A stretch of DNA of 45,748 nucleotides from Bacteroidota bacterium (lineage in GTDB: Bacteria; Bacteroidota; Bacteroidia; Bacteroidales; VadinHA17): contig JADFUQ010000133.1 of NCBI GenBank assembly GCA_015222065.1, positions 1 through 45,748 on the forward strand, written 5' to 3'. The notes beneath the pieces were generated by a model. It was not told the origin of the DNA. It saw only the letters and a program-made list of their open reading frames with translations, and ran no database searches. Within the stretch, counting starts at the first letter, position 1. Each line of letters opens with the position of its first letter. The translations under genes were made by a program, and so were the position numbers. Positions 17,031-25,108 of this stretch are shown here, one piece after another.

Positions 17031-18176
17031 ATGCATTTATCTGAAGAACATGAATTAATACGTGAAACTGTAAGAGATTTTGCTGAAAGAGAAATAAAAC
17101 CTGTTGCAGCTGAATTGGATGAAAAAGGTGAGTTTTCTAAAGAGAATACTGCACGGATGGGTGAATTGGGATTATTCGGAATGTGCCTGCCTGAAAAGTA
17201 TGGTGGTCAAAATATGGATACTTTATCCTATATAATTGCAGTAGAGGAATTATCAAGGGTTGATAGCTCACATGCAGCTACTCTGGCGGCACATAATTCA
17301 TTGGGAATTAAACCTATAATGGATTTTGGGACTGAAGAACAAAAGATGAAATATTTGCCTCGTTTATGCTCTGGTAAGGAGCTCTGGGCTTTTGGCCTTA
17401 CAGAACCGGAGGCAGGATCGGATTGCCTTGGAACCAAAACAACAGCTAAACTTGAAGACGGATACTGGATTATAAACGGATCAAAATGTTTTATTACCAA
17501 CGGTGCTGTTGATATCTCAAGCGGGGTTACGGTCCTTTCTGTTACCGGTATGAAAAAAGATGGTAAAAAAGAGTTTTCAACGATTATTGTTGAGAAAGAT
17601 ACTGCCGGGTTTACAAGGAGATCAATGCATAATAAAATGATGTGGAGAGCATCGGATACCTCCGAGTTGTTTTTTGATGATTGTAAAGTACCTGAATCCA
17701 ATCTGCTTGGTGAAGTGGGTAAAGGTTCCGGAATAATGCTGAAAACACTCGATAGCGGAAGACTTTCAATAGCAGCAATGGGATTGGGACTCGCACAGGG
17801 AGCTTTTGAAATGGCATTACAATACGCAAAGGAAAGAAAACAGTTTGGCAGACCAATTGTAAAATTCCAGATTAATTCTTTTAAACTGGCTGATATGGCT
17901 ACGAAAATTGATCTGGCCAGAACATATCTGTATCATGCCTGCAGACTTGAGTCCAACGGTAAAGAATTTGGAAAAGAATCTGCAATAGCAAAGCTCTATT
18001 GTTCTGAAATAGCTAAGGAGGTTGCAGATGAAGCTGTACAAATACACGGTGGTTATGGATTAATGAAAGATTATGATATTGAAAGATTTTATCGTGACCA
18101 GCGATTGCTGCAAATTGGTGAAGGAACTTCAGAAATTCAACGCCTGGTAATTGCCCGTAAAATTGGGGCAGTATAA
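17031..18176 (+). CDS. Acyl-CoA dehydrogenase (short/branched-chain type)
   Basis: This 381-residue flavoprotein oxidises an acyl-CoA to the 2-enoyl-CoA. Motifs include FGLTEPEAGSD, RKQFGRPIVKFQ, VQIHGGYGLMKDYDIERFYRD and IGEGTSEIQR. The catalytic Glu is at E364, the position used by short- and medium-chain and related dehydrogenases. Classical isovaleryl-CoA dehydrogenase has Ala/Gly there and its base on another helix. The neighbourhood nevertheless suggests isovaleryl-CoA or another branched substrate, so substrate is left open. It is the last gene of the block, 26 bp after the DUF35 gene. No electron-transfer flavoprotein genes are in the window. Confidence 0.88.
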   Translation: MHLSEEHELIRETVRDFAEREIKPVAAELDEKGEFSKENTARMGELGLFGMCLPEKYGGQNMDTLSYIIAVEELSRVDSSHAATLAAHNSLGIKPIMDFGTEEQKMKYLPRLCSGKELWAFGLTEPEAGSDCLGTKTTAKLEDGYWIINGSKCFITNGAVDISSGVTVLSVTGMKKDGKKEFSTIIVEKDTAGFTRRSMHNKMMWRASDTSELFFDDCKVPESNLLGEVGKGSGIMLKTLDSGRLSIAAMGLGLAQGAFEMALQYAKERKQFGRPIVKFQINSFKLADMATKIDLARTYLYHACRLESNGKEFGKESAIAKLYCSEIAKEVADEAVQIHGGYGLMKDYDIERFYRDQRLLQIGEGTSEIQRLVIARKIGAV

Positions 18177-18188
18177 AAACAAAGTAAC

Positions 18189-18395
18189 TAATCAGTCGGC
18201 AGTCCACAGTCAACAGTCGGCAAGAAAGAAAAAACAATCAAATAATTATTACACACGATCACATAATTACATGATTCAAAATCCTAAAAAGTATAAATAG
18301 CCCAGTCTTCAGATTGCAGACTGCAGACTTAATAATGCAAAGTATAGTAAAATTAACCATTTTGGGCATTTCAAACTTAAGACACTGAATAGTTA
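18189..18395. repeat. 207-bp dispersed intergenic repeat, copy A
   Basis: This non-coding segment starts TAATCAGTCGGCA and ends ACTGAATAGTTA. It matches 40029-40235 in order and orientation through several blocks: AAGTATAAATAGCCC, a GACTGC-rich dyad, ATGCAAAGTATA, ATTAACC and ACTGAATAGTTA. Small indels vary between blocks, yet both copies span 207 bp. It lies between an operon end and a terminator and shows no open frame or terminal inverted repeat. Confidence 0.75.
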
Positions 18396-18403
18396 CAAAA
18401 CAA

Positions 18404-18432
18404 AAAGCAACCGAAAATATTCCGGCTGCTTT
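18404..18432 (-). terminator. Rho-independent terminator of the small coiled-coil gene
   Basis: On the minus strand AAAGCAGCCG and CGGTTGCTTT pair through 9 bp with one mismatch, and the stem is followed by a T-rich TTTGTTTTG tail. It lies 25 bases past the stop codon at 18457, indicating real transcription of that small gene. Confidence 0.7.
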
Positions 18433-18456
18433 CTGTCTTTGAAAAAACTTACATGT

Positions 18457-18681
18457 TTATAGCAATGTCATTAATTTCCTGATCTTAATGACTGACAATT
18501 CACTATAAGCCTCATTGATCTTCTTATCTATCCTTTCCATTAAGTGAGAGTTGGTGTCTTTTTTTTCCGGTATATTGGTTGTTTTCCCGGATCGGTCAGG
18601 ATATAAAAGCCTGTCCCTCTCCTTTTCCAGGAACTTTAGCCTGGCTTTTTGGTAATTTAACTGCTCTTCAAGATGTCCCAT
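18457..18681 (-). CDS. Small coiled-coil protein, function unknown
   Basis: This 74-residue protein is charged and helical: an N-terminal heptad-like stretch (LEEQLNYQKARLKFLEKERDRLL), a short polar linker, then another helix (MERIDKKINEAYSELSVIKIRKLMTLL). A good terminator follows its stop codon, which favours a genuine gene. I do not recognise a family. It could be a helical adaptor or merely a lineage-specific small protein. Confidence 0.55.
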   Translation of the reverse strand: MGHLEEQLNYQKARLKFLEKERDRLLYPDRSGKTTNIPEKKDTNSHLMERIDKKINEAYSELSVIKIRKLMTLL

Positions 18682-18982
18682 TTTAAGAGTTGTTCTTTGT
18701 ATTGATTAGATTCTGTTAAAAACATTCATTTAAATAAAAGACGATTAACTTACCATTTAGTTGCAATTTTGGACTGATTAATTTGAAAATAATATGGGGA
18801 AGCCCCCTCTCTTCGTCACTTGCGCCGGAGGTAAGGGTATCAGAATTCATGTTTCATATTTTGGTTACAATTTATACATACCTTTTAAAGCATAATAAGT
18901 ATACGGATTTTGCGATCCGCCTCATCTCATCATTTACTCATTTTATCATTTTCTCCTTTAATTCACTTTAAGTACTGATTAG
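18682..18982. other. 301-bp gap without recognised features
   Basis: Between the small coiled-coil gene and the racemase gene there is AT-rich sequence with a short GGGGAAGCCCC hairpin near 18796 and a run of TCATTTACTCATTTTATC-type words (18928-18955). No frame, promoter consensus or strong structure stands out. Confidence 0.5.
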
Positions 18983-19705
18983 TCAATAAATATTTGATCT
19001 TGACAAGGAATAACCTGCTAATTGAATAGATTTTACTGCCAGGATTTTAAGAGGGTTGATCAGAGGTATATTTATGTGAGGTTGTTTCAATACAAGAGAG
19101 ATTTCGGTACATCCGGAAATTATGGCACCTGCACCTTTTTCTTCCAGATTTGCAACAGATTGGAGAAGGATTTTCCTGGGAACAGTTTTAGAGCCCGCTT
19201 TAATACCAGTTTTACCATATATTACAGTCATATTTTGTTGCTGATACAAAGTATCAGGATTAATTATTTCAAGACCAATATCTTCAAATGCTTTTTTATA
19301 AATAGCTGTTCTACAGACTCCTGCGGTAGAAAGTAATCCATGCTTTTTTATTTCAGGATATTTGTACAAAACATACCGGGCTGTTTCTTTTATCATGTCA
19401 ATAATCGGAACATGTATCTTTTCTTCTATCTGCTTAATAAAAAAATGGGCTGTATTGCAAGGTATAAGTATAATGTCAGCCCCCATTTGTTCCAGCTTCA
19501 AAGCTCCTTCGACCAGCATTTTAATTGGTGAAGGACCTTTACCCAGAATAAATAATGAGCGGTCAGGAATTTTTGGATTATTAACAATTAACACAGGGAT
19601 ATGATCCTGGTCATTTTGTGCTTTCGTATTTTTTATGATCAAGCTGAATAATTTAGATGTCGCCTCAGGGCCCATACCTCCTAGAATACCGATTTGTTTC
19701 TTCAT
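18983..19705 (-). CDS. Aspartate/glutamate racemase family protein
   Basis: This 240-residue cofactor-independent racemase has the full motif set: IGILGGMGPEAT at the N terminus, LIPCNTAHFF with the first catalytic Cys, VPIIDMIKET, GLLSTAGVCRTAIYKKAF and SGCTEISLVL with the second catalytic Cys. It probably interconverts L- and D-aspartate (or glutamate) in the cytoplasm. Six bases separate it from the upstream exported aminopeptidase gene, so the two form an operon. Substrate preference cannot be read from the sequence alone. Confidence 0.88.
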   Translation of the reverse strand: MKKQIGILGGMGPEATSKLFSLIIKNTKAQNDQDHIPVLIVNNPKIPDRSLFILGKGPSPIKMLVEGALKLEQMGADIILIPCNTAHFFIKQIEEKIHVPIIDMIKETARYVLYKYPEIKKHGLLSTAGVCRTAIYKKAFEDIGLEIINPDTLYQQQNMTVIYGKTGIKAGSKTVPRKILLQSVANLEEKGAGAIISGCTEISLVLKQPHINIPLINPLKILAVKSIQLAGYSLSRSNIY

Positions 19706-19711
19706 TAGTTA

Positions 19712-20836
19712 CTATTTTGATGGGATACGGTTATATTTCTTCATGACATTTAAAACCTTTTCTATCTGTAATTTTTCGATTTTGTGATCTTTATAACCGA
19801 TAGTTGTTTCAGCAGTGAACAGGGAATTGAGAATTGCTTCTTCAGTTGCTTCAATAACTGCCAGAAATAGAGATGACATTTGATCATTTCTGAGAGTTGC
19901 TGTTGTATCTATGGGCGAATCTGATCTGTGAGAAATTTTATTTGCTGTAGAAAATGTGATAACATAATCACCACTTCCATTTGAAGATATTCCCCCTGTA
20001 TGTGCCAGACCAAGCATAGCTCTTTTTGCCAGTCGCAACAGATTCCTTGAATTAAGTGGAGCATCGGTTGCAACAATTATCATACAGGAACCATCTGCCT
20101 GCTTCAGTTTATCTGCAAAATAATACTGTTTAAGTTCTTCTCCTACAGGCACCCCATCTATTTGAAGAATCCCTCCAAAATTAGTCTGGACAAGAACCCC
20201 AACCGTATAACTATTCATATTTGCAGGCAGTTTTCTTGAAGAGGTACCAATTCCACCCTTATATCCAAAACAAACAGTTCCTGTTCCGGCACCAATTGAT
20301 CCCTGCATAACCTTATTTGAAGATGCATTTTCAATTGCTGCAATAACATGTCTCTTTTTTATATGTAATCCCCTGATATCATTTAGATAACTATCGTTAG
20401 TCTCTCCCACTACAGGATTTACAGATATGATATTTTCGTTCTTTTTCAGACTGTATTCTATCAATGCTTCCGCTGCTACAGGAACACTTAATGTATTGGT
20501 CAAGATAATCGGTGTTTCAATATTACCAAGTTCCTGAATCTGTGTGCTACCTGTTAGTTTCCCAAAACCATTTGCCACATAAACAGCAGCAGGAACTTTC
20601 TCCATAAAAATATTACCGGTGTGTGGAAGAATTGCTGTCACACCTGTCCTTATATTTTTATTTTTATTTAGTGTAAAATGCCCAACCAAAACACCATAAA
20701 CATCGGTAATTGAATTATCCTGCCCTGGAGGAAGGACGCCAATGGAAAATCCATAATCTCTGAAAGTCAAACATTGAGGAGTTGCATTAAAGACGGAACA
20801 TGTCAGGAACAGAAGAAGTGAAAAAATATATTTCAT
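19712..20836 (-). CDS. Exported P1 (S58/DmpA) family aminopeptidase
   Basis: This 374-residue protein has an N-terminal signal peptide (MKYIFSLLLFLTCSVFNA). DmpA-family features are present: ITDVYGVLVGHFTL, IGAGTGTVCFGYKGGIGTSSR, then QADGSCMIIVATDAPL, where the self-cleavage site and new N-terminal nucleophile are expected at G249/S250. DmpA-type enzymes release N-terminal amino acids, including D-residues, from peptides. The neighbouring racemase (6-bp gap) makes a D-amino-acid salvage role attractive, though unproved. The product should act in the periplasm or on the outer face. Confidence 0.88.
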   Translation of the reverse strand: MKYIFSLLLFLTCSVFNATPQCLTFRDYGFSIGVLPPGQDNSITDVYGVLVGHFTLNKNKNIRTGVTAILPHTGNIFMEKVPAAVYVANGFGKLTGSTQIQELGNIETPIILTNTLSVPVAAEALIEYSLKKNENIISVNPVVGETNDSYLNDIRGLHIKKRHVIAAIENASSNKVMQGSIGAGTGTVCFGYKGGIGTSSRKLPANMNSYTVGVLVQTNFGGILQIDGVPVGEELKQYYFADKLKQADGSCMIIVATDAPLNSRNLLRLAKRAMLGLAHTGGISSNGSGDYVITFSTANKISHRSDSPIDTTATLRNDQMSSLFLAVIEATEEAILNSLFTAETTIGYKDHKIEKLQIEKVLNVMKKYNRIPSK

Positions 20837-20904
20837 ATGTTTAAAATAAATAATTAATCAGGTATTTCTCAGTTAAAGGAAATTTCAATTCCCGGGAATC
20901 TGCA

Positions 20905-21264
20905 CTAATAGAGATGCTCTTTCCTCACAATCAGAGCATATTGATTATCATCCAGAATTTTATATCCTTGCTCATAGCAGAAATAACACATATCTCCGTT
21001 TTTTATGGTATAGGTATTTGTATGAAATTGAAAATTGTATCCCAGAACTATCAATTGATCTTTATGAACTTTTGCATTACCGTTAGGATTCAGATCAGCA
21101 AGTATTCTTCGGTTTTTACGGAGGATATTATGAACATTACGAATAAAATTAATATCATCCCTGTTTATCTCGTTATGGTAGCTGTTACGGCACTGATCTG
21201 AACAGAATTTCTTATCTGACCGGCCTTTCAGGGGTTCATTACATTCAAGACATCTCCGTTCCAT
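20905..21264 (-). CDS. Small zinc-finger protein, function unknown
   Basis: This 119-residue protein has an N-terminal zinc ribbon (CLECNEPL, then KKFCSDQCRNSYHN: C5, C8, C21, C25). A helical, basic stretch follows, then a C-terminal domain with YCFCYEQ-like residues (MCYFCYEQGYKILDD). Similar short proteins occur in Bacteroidota genomes as hypotheticals. It is divergent from ssb across a 162-bp gap holding a 20-bp-period repeat, which may be its operator. DNA or RNA binding is a guess. Confidence 0.75.
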   Translation of the reverse strand: MERRCLECNEPLKGRSDKKFCSDQCRNSYHNEINRDDINFIRNVHNILRKNRRILADLNPNGNAKVHKDQLIVLGYNFQFHTNTYTIKNGDMCYFCYEQGYKILDDNQYALIVRKEHLY

Positions 21265-21306
21265 AGGAATTAGTTTTCTTAAAAATACAAAATAAACCTA
21301 TTATAT

Positions 21307-21343
21307 ACGACATTAAACGTTTACAAACGACTATAAACGTTTA
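21307..21343. promoter_or_regulatory. Tandem 17-bp repeat with 20-bp period (operator-like)
   Basis: ACGACATTAAACGTTTA (21307-21323) and ACGACTATAAACGTTTA (21327-21343) match at 15 of 17 positions with a 20-bp period. Each contains the palindrome AAACGTTT, and AAACG occurs at 21315, 21325 and 21335, exactly 10 bp apart, so the words lie on one face of the helix. It sits between the divergent zinc-finger gene and ssb, near a possible minus-strand promoter. Confidence 0.55.
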
Positions 21344-21426
21344 ATAACCGAATAAGGTCGTGTTGATGTTGTTAATTTGATCATGAAAAAAACAATTTAT
21401 TTATTAACCTCAAAATTTTTAAAATC

Positions 21427-21771
21427 ATGCAAAACTTAAAAAACAAAGTTCATCTTATCGGAAACCTTGGAATGGATCCTGAAATTAAGAAACTGGAAAA
21501 TGGCAGCTCACGTGCCAAATTTTCACTTGCCACATCAGACAGTTATAAAAACAAAGATGGGGAAAAAGTTAAAGAAACCCAATGGCATAATCTTGTTGCG
21601 TGGGGACCGAGGGCAGAATTTACGGAAAAGTACCTTAAGAAAGGCCAGGAAATTGCTGTTGAGGGAAAATTGACACACAGGACATATGAAGACAAAGAAG
21701 GGAAAAAGCAGTATATCACTGAAGTGATTGTAAATGAGGTACAAATGCTGCGTTCACCGAACAATGCTTAG
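21427..21771 (+). CDS. ssb: Single-stranded DNA-binding protein, short form
   Basis: This 114-residue protein consists of one OB fold: NKVHLIGNLGMDPEIKKLENG, FSLATSDSYKNKDGEKVKETQWHNLVAWG, AEFTEKYLKKGQEIAVEGKL and TYEDKEGKKQYITEV. The glycine-rich tail and acidic DDDIPF-type tip that recruit replication and repair partners in ordinary SSBs are absent; the chain ends RSPNNA. This suggests an accessory SSB used in repair, uptake or another special setting, with the housekeeping copy elsewhere. A strong terminator follows. Confidence 0.93.
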   Translation: MQNLKNKVHLIGNLGMDPEIKKLENGSSRAKFSLATSDSYKNKDGEKVKETQWHNLVAWGPRAEFTEKYLKKGQEIAVEGKLTHRTYEDKEGKKQYITEVIVNEVQMLRSPNNA

Positions 21772-21802
21772 CATTGTTAATAGAAGACAGTATGTAATAT
21801 CG

Positions 21803-21835
21803 AATGCCGGATCCTAATAGGTTCCGGCATTTTTT
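21803..21835 (+). terminator. Rho-independent terminator of ssb
   Basis: AATGCCGGA (21803-21811) pairs with TCCGGCATT (21823-21831), the inner CCT/AGG extending the stem, and a T-rich run (21830-21835) follows. It lies 32 bases after the ssb stop codon. On the other strand no T run is present, so it serves ssb only. Confidence 0.9.
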
Positions 21836-21861
21836 ATTATCAAAAAATAGGAATAAATACT

Positions 21862-24192
21862 TTATTCAAGTCTTTTACTAAGTTCATCAAACAAATGGGA
21901 AAAATTATCCTTGGTTTCTTCATCCAGGTTACCCCATTTCAATTTTGAATCCTTAACCTCGCGCATAAAGTTAGATGCAAGAATTGAGCGTGACAAATTA
22001 TTATTACTGATATACTCAGAATTTGATTCGGTAATCCCTATTCGTTTATGAAGAATATATTTCTTAAAGTCGATAGTAGAAAACATATCTTCAATACTTT
22101 TGAAATGGTTGAGTTGAACAAGCTTTTTATTTGCCTGGTCTTCATTATTGGCAAAAAGATGTTTAGTAAGATCATGCTTCAAATCATCACCTTCATTATT
22201 TGCTCCTGTAAGTACCAGGAAATCAATCCCCCAACCAAGTAACATATTCACAAGACTCCTGATATTTGATACTCCTGTAGCAGGCAGGTAAAAAACCTGT
22301 TTTTCAAAACTTTTTATGTCGGTAAGAGCTTTCATATAATAAAAAGTAGCAATATCTTCAAGAATAATATTGTTTTTTTTCTGGATAAACTTTTGTTCAG
22401 ACAGTCTTATTCCCATTAATGAATAAATAGGCGACAATGTATCTGTTGAAGCTGTAGTAAGTGATTTAGCATTAAAAATTTTAGTTTCGCTTAACTCATC
22501 CTCTTCAACAGCTCGCTGAACGGCAAGCAGCCGGTATAATTTATTTAAATCGATAAGATGAGGGGAATGGGTTGTATAAATAATCTGGACTCTTTCTTTA
22601 ATATTATCGAATACTTTCAAAACATCTTCCTGAGCCCTGGCATGGAGACTTACTCCAGGTTCATCAATCAGGATTACAGTATTACTCTTGTTATTAGATA
22701 ATGCTGCTGCCTGTAATTCAAGGTAAAATGAGAGAAACCAACGTACACCCCTGCTTCTTTGTTTTGGATAAAGACGTTCTTCCCTGTCTTTTATCCAGAA
22801 TTCAATATATGGCAGTCCGCTTTTATCCGGATTGGAATTATCATAATGTTCAAGCTCAAAATTGATTTTTATTTTATTATGCTTACCAATATTTTGACGC
22901 CAGTAATCCTGAAAATTTATAGTTATCTCCTTATTTAGCTTTTCAATTTTATGTTTCAGGATACGGTTGTTGGTCTGCTGAAAAAAGTCTTCATCAAGAC
23001 CAGATATCAAGAGAAAACTTCTAGCTGCTTTATGGCCTTCAACATTGGCGTTTTCTGTATGAATATCATGCAAATCGATACGATCAGGAAGAAGACTTAA
23101 GAAATCTTCGAAAAATATGAATTCGGGAACATGGTTAAAAAGTTTTCTTCCTGCTTCTTCCAGAGAATAGTATTTATCGATATGAGGCTTCTCTTTCTTG
23201 ATCTCATTCAAAACCTCAACAATACTATTCCCGGACAGAACTTTGAATGCAACCATTTTTTTCCGGATTGCATCTTCTTTACTCTGTTCATACTCACGTA
23301 GTATTCTAACATAAGTTTCGTTATTTAAATCAAGCTGAGTTCGTGAAGCCCTACGCTCCTTTTCATTATATGACATATCAAAAATACGCTGGTATTTTCG
23401 AAGTTCTTTATAAGATTCCTCAAGTTCATTTTTGTTAATCAGGAATTTCTTTTCTGCCCGGATACTCTCACGGGCTAAATTTGCATTTTCTGAAAGCTTG
23501 CGAGCTTCAAAAGCTTTTATTTCAGCATTTTTTCCTGCTGACAGTTGATTATCCCTGCATTCTTCCAGATTTTTTTTTGAACTGGTTAAATTATCTTTTA
23601 TTGCTTCATTGTTTTCACCTTCTTTTCTTGATTTGATTTTTTTCTGTATCTGGGTTACCTTTTCTTTAGCAGCTTCAAATTCCTGATGTTTTTCTTCTTT
23701 TTCAGAAAAAGCTTTTTCTACTATTCTGACAGCATTATCATGTTCATTAATAGCTTCTTCTATTCTTTCTCTGATAATTTTTTCCTTTTCCTCTCTTTTA
23801 TCATAAAACCTTTTATATATCTCCAGAACTTTTTCTCCTGCCAGTTCAATATGACTTGTTATATCCTCTCCCCATGATCTCTTAAGATAAATAGTTTTTA
23901 TTTCCTTAATTTTATCAATCACTCCATCCGGTAGTATTTTCTCATTCAGTTCTTTTTCAACATCAACCTTTACAATCTCGAAAATACAATGCACACAAGG
24001 CAAACTAAGATCACTACGCAAAATATCTTCAGATATTGTACCGGTATAAAAGCTGTTAAGGGCTTCCAGCATTGAAGTTTTGCCTGATTCATTCTGTCCA
24101 ATCAATCCGGTAATATTATCTGGTGACAGATAAGTCCAGCCTGTATCAATTATTGACCGGAAATTCTGTATTCTAAACCCAATTAATTTCAT
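21862..24192 (-). CDS. OLD-like AAA ATPase with coiled coil and degenerate TOPRIM-like end
   Basis: This 776-residue SMC/OLD-type ATPase has Walker A GQNESGKT (32-39), a long charged coiled coil (about 130-310), a signature-like SRGVRWFLSFYLELQA (480-495), Walker B VILIDEP (506-512) and the H-loop TTHSPH (540-545). The C-terminal part looks like a TOPRIM fold (ILEDIATFYYMKAL, then GIDFLVLTGANNEG). The Asp-x-Asp metal site expected in active OLD nucleases is not evident, TGANNEG standing in its place. It ends a run of close genes, 17 bp after the phosphatase. OLD-family proteins include phage-defence nucleases, but no defence partner is seen, so function is open. Confidence 0.82.
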   Translation of the reverse strand: MKLIGFRIQNFRSIIDTGWTYLSPDNITGLIGQNESGKTSMLEALNSFYTGTISEDILRSDLSLPCVHCIFEIVKVDVEKELNEKILPDGVIDKIKEIKTIYLKRSWGEDITSHIELAGEKVLEIYKRFYDKREEKEKIIRERIEEAINEHDNAVRIVEKAFSEKEEKHQEFEAAKEKVTQIQKKIKSRKEGENNEAIKDNLTSSKKNLEECRDNQLSAGKNAEIKAFEARKLSENANLARESIRAEKKFLINKNELEESYKELRKYQRIFDMSYNEKERRASRTQLDLNNETYVRILREYEQSKEDAIRKKMVAFKVLSGNSIVEVLNEIKKEKPHIDKYYSLEEAGRKLFNHVPEFIFFEDFLSLLPDRIDLHDIHTENANVEGHKAARSFLLISGLDEDFFQQTNNRILKHKIEKLNKEITINFQDYWRQNIGKHNKIKINFELEHYDNSNPDKSGLPYIEFWIKDREERLYPKQRSRGVRWFLSFYLELQAAALSNNKSNTVILIDEPGVSLHARAQEDVLKVFDNIKERVQIIYTTHSPHLIDLNKLYRLLAVQRAVEEDELSETKIFNAKSLTTASTDTLSPIYSLMGIRLSEQKFIQKKNNIILEDIATFYYMKALTDIKSFEKQVFYLPATGVSNIRSLVNMLLGWGIDFLVLTGANNEGDDLKHDLTKHLFANNEDQANKKLVQLNHFKSIEDMFSTIDFKKYILHKRIGITESNSEYISNNNLSRSILASNFMREVKDSKLKWGNLDEETKDNFSHLFDELSKRLE

Positions 24193-24209
24193 CTGTTAAT
24201 ATTTATTAA

Positions 24210-25034
24210 TTAATCTATTCTAACGCCTATAACAAGAACATCATCTACCTGCTCAATATCCATTTTCCATTCACTAAAAGATGATACAAGTATTTCTCTT
24301 TGTTCCTTCATGTTTTTGTTATGGATTTCAAGTAATAGATTCTTAAATGGTTTGTATTTGAATTTTTTTCCCTTCGGGCCTCCGAACTGATCGGGAAAAC
24401 CATCGGTAAAGATATACAAAACATCTCCTTTTTTCATTTTTACAACATTATTCCTGAATGACTTCTCCTCAATACCACTAACCCCAATAGGCATTTTGTC
24501 CGGTTTTATTTCGTATAAAATATTCTGACGGATATAATATAACGGGTTATTTGCACCAGAGTATTGTAACTCTTTTGTTTTTTTATTGTATATGCAGAAA
24601 GCAATATCCATTCCATCTTTCGATTCATTTGCCTGACCTGTTTGGTGCAATGATTTCATGATCTTTTCCCTCAATTTGTTAAGTATTCTGTTTGCTTTAA
24701 GATTATCTACTTCACTCACAATTTCATTAAGTGAAGTAATACCCAAAATACTCATCAAGGCACCAGGTACACCGTGCCCGGTGCAATCACCTGCTGTAAA
24801 CAAAATATTTTCTTCCTGTTCGGAAATCCAGTAAAAATCACCACTAATTATATCTTTAGGAAGATAAAGTACAAAATTATCGTGTAAAGTTTTTCGGATT
24901 AATGATGGTTGAGGTAGTAAAGCAGTCTGAATAAGACAGGCATATTCCATACTTTCAATTATTTCTTTTCTTTGTCTTGTAATTTCATCCTTTTGCTTCA
25001 GCAACTCCTGGTATAACTTATTGTCATGTGACAT
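24210..25034 (-). CDS. SpoIIE/RsbU-type PP2C serine phosphatase
   Basis: The product is a stand-alone PP2C-like phosphatase that would act on anti-sigma-factor antagonists or similar phosphoproteins. Motifs are YLPKDIISGDFYWI, FTAGDCTGHGVPGALMSILG, LQYSGANNPLYYI, KKGDVLYIFTDGFPDQFGG and VDDVLVIGV, supplying the metal-binding aspartates. A short N-terminal coiled coil precedes the domain; there is no sensor domain. A longer reading from a TTG at 25112 overlaps the preceding gene's stop codon by 3 bp. The ATG at 25034 (MSHDNKLYQELL) is preferred because the added 26 residues look like a non-conserved hydrophobic tail. It belongs to the four-gene minus-strand run. Confidence 0.85.
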   Translation of the reverse strand: MSHDNKLYQELLKQKDEITRQRKEIIESMEYACLIQTALLPQPSLIRKTLHDNFVLYLPKDIISGDFYWISEQEENILFTAGDCTGHGVPGALMSILGITSLNEIVSEVDNLKANRILNKLREKIMKSLHQTGQANESKDGMDIAFCIYNKKTKELQYSGANNPLYYIRQNILYEIKPDKMPIGVSGIEEKSFRNNVVKMKKGDVLYIFTDGFPDQFGGPKGKKFKYKPFKNLLLEIHNKNMKEQREILVSSFSEWKMDIEQVDDVLVIGVRID

Positions 25035-25108
25035 ATAGATGGCGTATTTCTTGAGTTTTAACAGGTCAATATACAAAAAAAGGGTTAAAATGAGATTAGG
25101 GGAAGACT

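Noticed and set aside
21862-25034. Gabija-type defence pair
   Set aside because: The ATPase resembles GajA in outline, but there is no UvrD-like helicase partner; the neighbour is a PP2C phosphatase.
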